A DNA stretch of 64,000 nt from Cyclaneusma minus (Eukaryota > Ascomycota > Leotiomycetes > Marthamycetales > Marthamycetaceae). A model generated the notes under the pieces. The model had not been told where the DNA came from, made no database searches, and saw only the letters and a program-made list of their open reading frames with translations. The position numbers and the translations under genes were made by a program. Positions 61,001 through 64,000 of the stretch are shown in pieces. Each line of letters begins with the position of its first letter. The stretch's first letter is position 1. The stretch spans positions 1 through 64,000 of the forward strand of contig JAKZHN010000028.1 of assembly GCA_037179335.1 (NCBI GenBank), written 5' to 3'.

Positions 61001-61479
61001 TAATAATATTATTATTCAAGTTTTTATTATTTTAATATATTTTAATATATTTTTCTAATTTGGCCGCTAGTATTAGCAGCGCTATACGTTTGAATTTTAA
61101 TTTCCAAACAAATTTATAAGAAACCTGCTTATTAAGCTATTTCCTAATATATTCCAATTTTCCTAATAAAAGGGCCGAGTTTTATAGTAAAATGGCTTTA
61201 TTTTAAATTTCTCTATCGCTTATATTGGATTTCTTTTTTTATAAATTTGGCAATATTTTCCCCTGTTATTTTGCTTATTTTGTCTATATTTTAAAAGCTA
61301 TAAATATTTTATTTAAAACAGCAAAAATTTACAACTTATTATATATTGGTAAAAATAAAATATATAATTTATTTGGATATTTTTAATTGGTAAAAAAGAA
61401 ATTATATAGAATCTAGCAATTTTGGAAATTCTATTTTATATATATATGGTTTTTTTAATTTTAAAATATTATTATCACA

Positions 61480-63200
61480 ATGGTTAAAAATAGATTGATA
61501 AATAAAGGTGCGTTATATATATTCCTTAGCTATAAAAAATAGCCACTGCTTTTTTTAAATAAAAATAGCAGTATTTAAATATTATATACTAAAAGCCTTG
61601 CTTAGCTGTTTTAATAAATAATGCTTATTTTTTACGCATTTTTGATATATATACTTTATAAAATATTTTCAGGGCGTCCTTTTTGGCCCTATATAATAAT
61701 TGTTTTTTTTTAAGCTTTGGGCCCCGGAGCTTTTAAATGCGAATCTTTGTTTTTTAATAATTTAATATTTGGCTTTGGTTATTAATTTCGGCTTTTTATT
61801 TTAGCCGTATAAATTAATAGGCTTTTATTAATTTGCTATTATCAATAACTATTTTCGAATTTATTATTATTTAATTTTAAAAATTTTAATTTTGGTATAT
61901 AATTTATATGATTTATTATTAGACTAATTTTAAGTTTTTATTTGATTATTTCTATTATTTTAAACTTTTATTTTTCTATATTAAAATTTATTAAAATCTT
62001 ATTGTCCTTATTGGCTTGCATATACCATTTTAGTTTTCGCGTATGCCTTTTTTATAAATACCGGAAAATTAATATAGCGGCGGCTTATTTTAAATAATTA
62101 ATTTTAGAATTTCTTTAATTGTTTTGCCTTTTTTTTCTTTTATATACGTATTATACGCTTTTTGCAATAATAGTATATTAATTTTTAAATGCATTTTTAA
62201 TTTTAGATTCTTTTTTATTTTTTTAGCAAATTTTAAAACCTTTTATTTATTTTAATAATTTTGTTTTTTTAGCAATTATATTGGATTTTATTAAAGGCTT
62301 TATTTATATAAAGCAGGTTTTTCCGCTTCTATTAGGCTTTGCTTTTATTGCTTTTATATAGGTTTTTTAATATACGCCCTTTTGCCGAAAATCAGATTTT
62401 TCTTTGTTTTTTTTTTAATATTATAGCCTTTAATAATAGTTTTCCCTGCAAGCTTTAAAGCTTTATTACAGATAATTAAGCCTTGTATAATAAAGATTTT
62501 AATTATAATTATAATAATAGCAATGCTAAATTCGCAATCCCGCTATAAGATTTGAATTGCGTTTTTACCAAAAGCTTTTTCACGCTTTAAATCCGCATTT
62601 ATATTTAATATATATAGAATTTTTTTGTAAATTGTTTCCGCAATACTTTCAACATTTATAACTAGGCCGCAAATAATTTTAAATACAAATATTATTGTAA
62701 TAATTATAAGCCCTTTTATTATATAATAAATTTATATTTTGCTTTTTTTATTTTTTTTCGCCAATTAATTTATTATTTTGCAAATTCCCGCTGTTTAATT
62801 TTTGTATTTAATATAATTTATAATGCCTTGATATTTTACCGTTATTGCTATATTAAAGTTTAGGCCTTTTTTTAAAAAATTAATATGCCAATTTATAATA
62901 ATAATTTAATTTAATTGAAAAATAATATAAAAACTATTGGGATTGTTTTCCATTTGAAAATATAAAAATTATAAATTGAATATATACAAATTGGGGTTTA
63001 AAAACATTATAGGTTTTTTAATTTTATTAATTGGTTTTATTTTATATAATATTTATTTTTAATTAAATTATTTAATATATAAAATCTATAGCTTTTATTT
63101 GTATATTTTATAGTCTTTAATTAAATTAAATTTATTAATTGATTTTCGAATTTTTAATTTGATTTTTTTATAAAATATAATATAATTTAATTTAATTTAA
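61480..63200. repeat. Dispersed repeat, copy C (full-length, decayed)
   Basis: Colinear with copy A (8180-10130) in the same orientation, beginning at 'caatggttaaaaatagattg' (about 61479) and still recognisable at 'aattaaattatttaatata' (about 63061). Its first part also matches copy B. More heavily A/T-converted than copy B. Family not identified. It lies directly upstream, in the minus-strand sense, of the gypsy relic, so it could in principle be that element's leader; but no gypsy Pol sits next to copy A, which argues against this. Confidence 0.8.
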
Positions 63201-64000
63201 AAAATTAAAAAATAATTAAATCTATATTTTTATATTTTGAATATTTTTATTTTTGCTTTTGCTTAATATTGCATATAATTGGGCATTTTCTATTTAAATA
63301 TAAAATTGGAATTGGCTTTTAAAGAACAAAAATTGCGCTTTTTTTATAATTCTTTTATTATTATTATAATTTAGCTTTAATACTCTTTTAATAAATTTGC
63401 TTAAAATTATTAGGGTATTTTCAATTTGTTTTTAGATTAATATTTGGTTTTAATTTCGATTCTAGTTTTTTTAATATATGCAAAATATAAATTGTATTTT
63501 TTTATTTTTTTTATATACTATAATTCTTTTCATTTCATATTTTTAATTAGTTTTCAAACTTATAGAATTTATGAAGTATAATTTATATATATTATTTTAG
63601 AATATTTAATAAATTCTAAAAAACTAATATAGAAAGTATTATATAATTTTTTAATTAAAAGTTAAATAATAAATTTAAATTTAAATTTTTTAATAATAGA
63701 AAAAAGGCCTATATAAACTTTTTCGCTAATTTCCCGGCTTTAAAGCATATATTTTTAATAAATAGAAAAATCCAATTTCTTTTATTAAAATTTATATTTT
63801 TATATTGTTTTATATATTGCTTTATATATTTATTAATAGCATTTTTCCAATTTTTATAATAGCGTATATTTGCTATATTAATTTTCTCTTTTTTTATTAG
63901 GCATTTTAATTTTTATAAATTATATAGAAAACTTAACGCTAATTTGCAAATAATATTATATATTATAGAAAAATGTATTTATTGTTTTATATTATTATAA

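Larger units (their letters stand above)
54856..64000. other. Right AT-rich, RIP-like compartment
   Basis: About 9.1 kb of extremely AT-rich DNA that continues past the window end. It contains the gypsy relic, repeat copy C, the solo LTR and a GC-richer patch, all listed separately. Between them (54.86-57.58, 57.74-59.18, 59.36-60.1 and 63.2-64.0 kb) I see only stop-ridden sequence and a dinucleotide run (AT)11 at 58491-58512. The integrase part of the gypsy element would be expected at about 58-60 kb but has no readable motif. Confidence 0.85.

Noticed and set aside
1..64000. CRISPR arrays, operons, phage or bacterial features
   Set aside because: Spliceosomal introns and fungal protein families show a eukaryotic chromosome; the tandem arrays have no spacers.

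Overview
This window is nuclear DNA from a filamentous ascomycete (Pezizomycotina). The genes carry short GT-AG introns, mostly 50-80 nt, and encode Tsp3-type tetraspanin, Cbf1, Ycf1-type ABCC, Ypp1, Rix1, YDR124W-like and DUF3500 proteins. I could not place the species. The window is split into two kinds of DNA. A gene island of roughly balanced base composition (about 17.9-54.85 kb) lies between two extremely AT-rich blocks (1-17.9 kb and 54.85-64 kb). The AT-rich blocks hold almost no open frames and carry decayed retrotransposons, which is the pattern left by repeat-induced point mutation (RIP).

Left AT-rich block: a 9-bp minisatellite at the very start, a minus-strand Ty3/gypsy Pol relic (about 1.85-2.9 kb), a 10-bp satellite (5.60-5.75 kb), and two same-orientation copies of an unidentified repeat (8.18-10.13 kb and 14.39-14.60 kb). 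Right AT-rich block: a second minus-strand Ty3/gypsy RT-RNase H relic (about 60.1-61.0 kb), a third copy of the same repeat (61.48-63.2 kb), and a fresh, GC-normal 174-bp solo LTR with an intact AATTG target duplication (59.19-59.36 kb).

Gene island, left to right: tetraspanin (+); a broken OTT_1508-type deaminase gene (+); NAD(P)-binding Rossmann protein (-); GID9/Fyv10 subunit of the GID/CTLH ubiquitin ligase (-), with an upstream ORF ending 6 nt before its ATG; Cbf1-like bHLH factor (+); a putative 354-bp TA-flanked MITE; a 1563-aa Ycf1-like ABCC transporter with unusually long introns (+); about 5.6 kb with no recognisable gene; a YDR124W/DUF2841 protein (+); initiator tRNA-Met (-); Ypp1, the PI4-kinase complex scaffold (-), divergent from Rix1, a 60S ribosome assembly factor (+); a short FAH-family hydrolase lacking its usual N-terminus (-); and a DUF3500 gene cut off exactly where the right AT-rich block begins.

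Most of these are single-copy housekeeping or regulatory genes with no operon-like logic. Loose functional links are Ypp1/Rix1 sharing a 395-bp divergent promoter, and Cbf1 (a sulfur and glutathione regulator in yeast) lying next to a glutathione-conjugate pump. Exon coordinates were worked out by hand from splice consensus, reading frame and remembered family conservation. No search or alignment was run.
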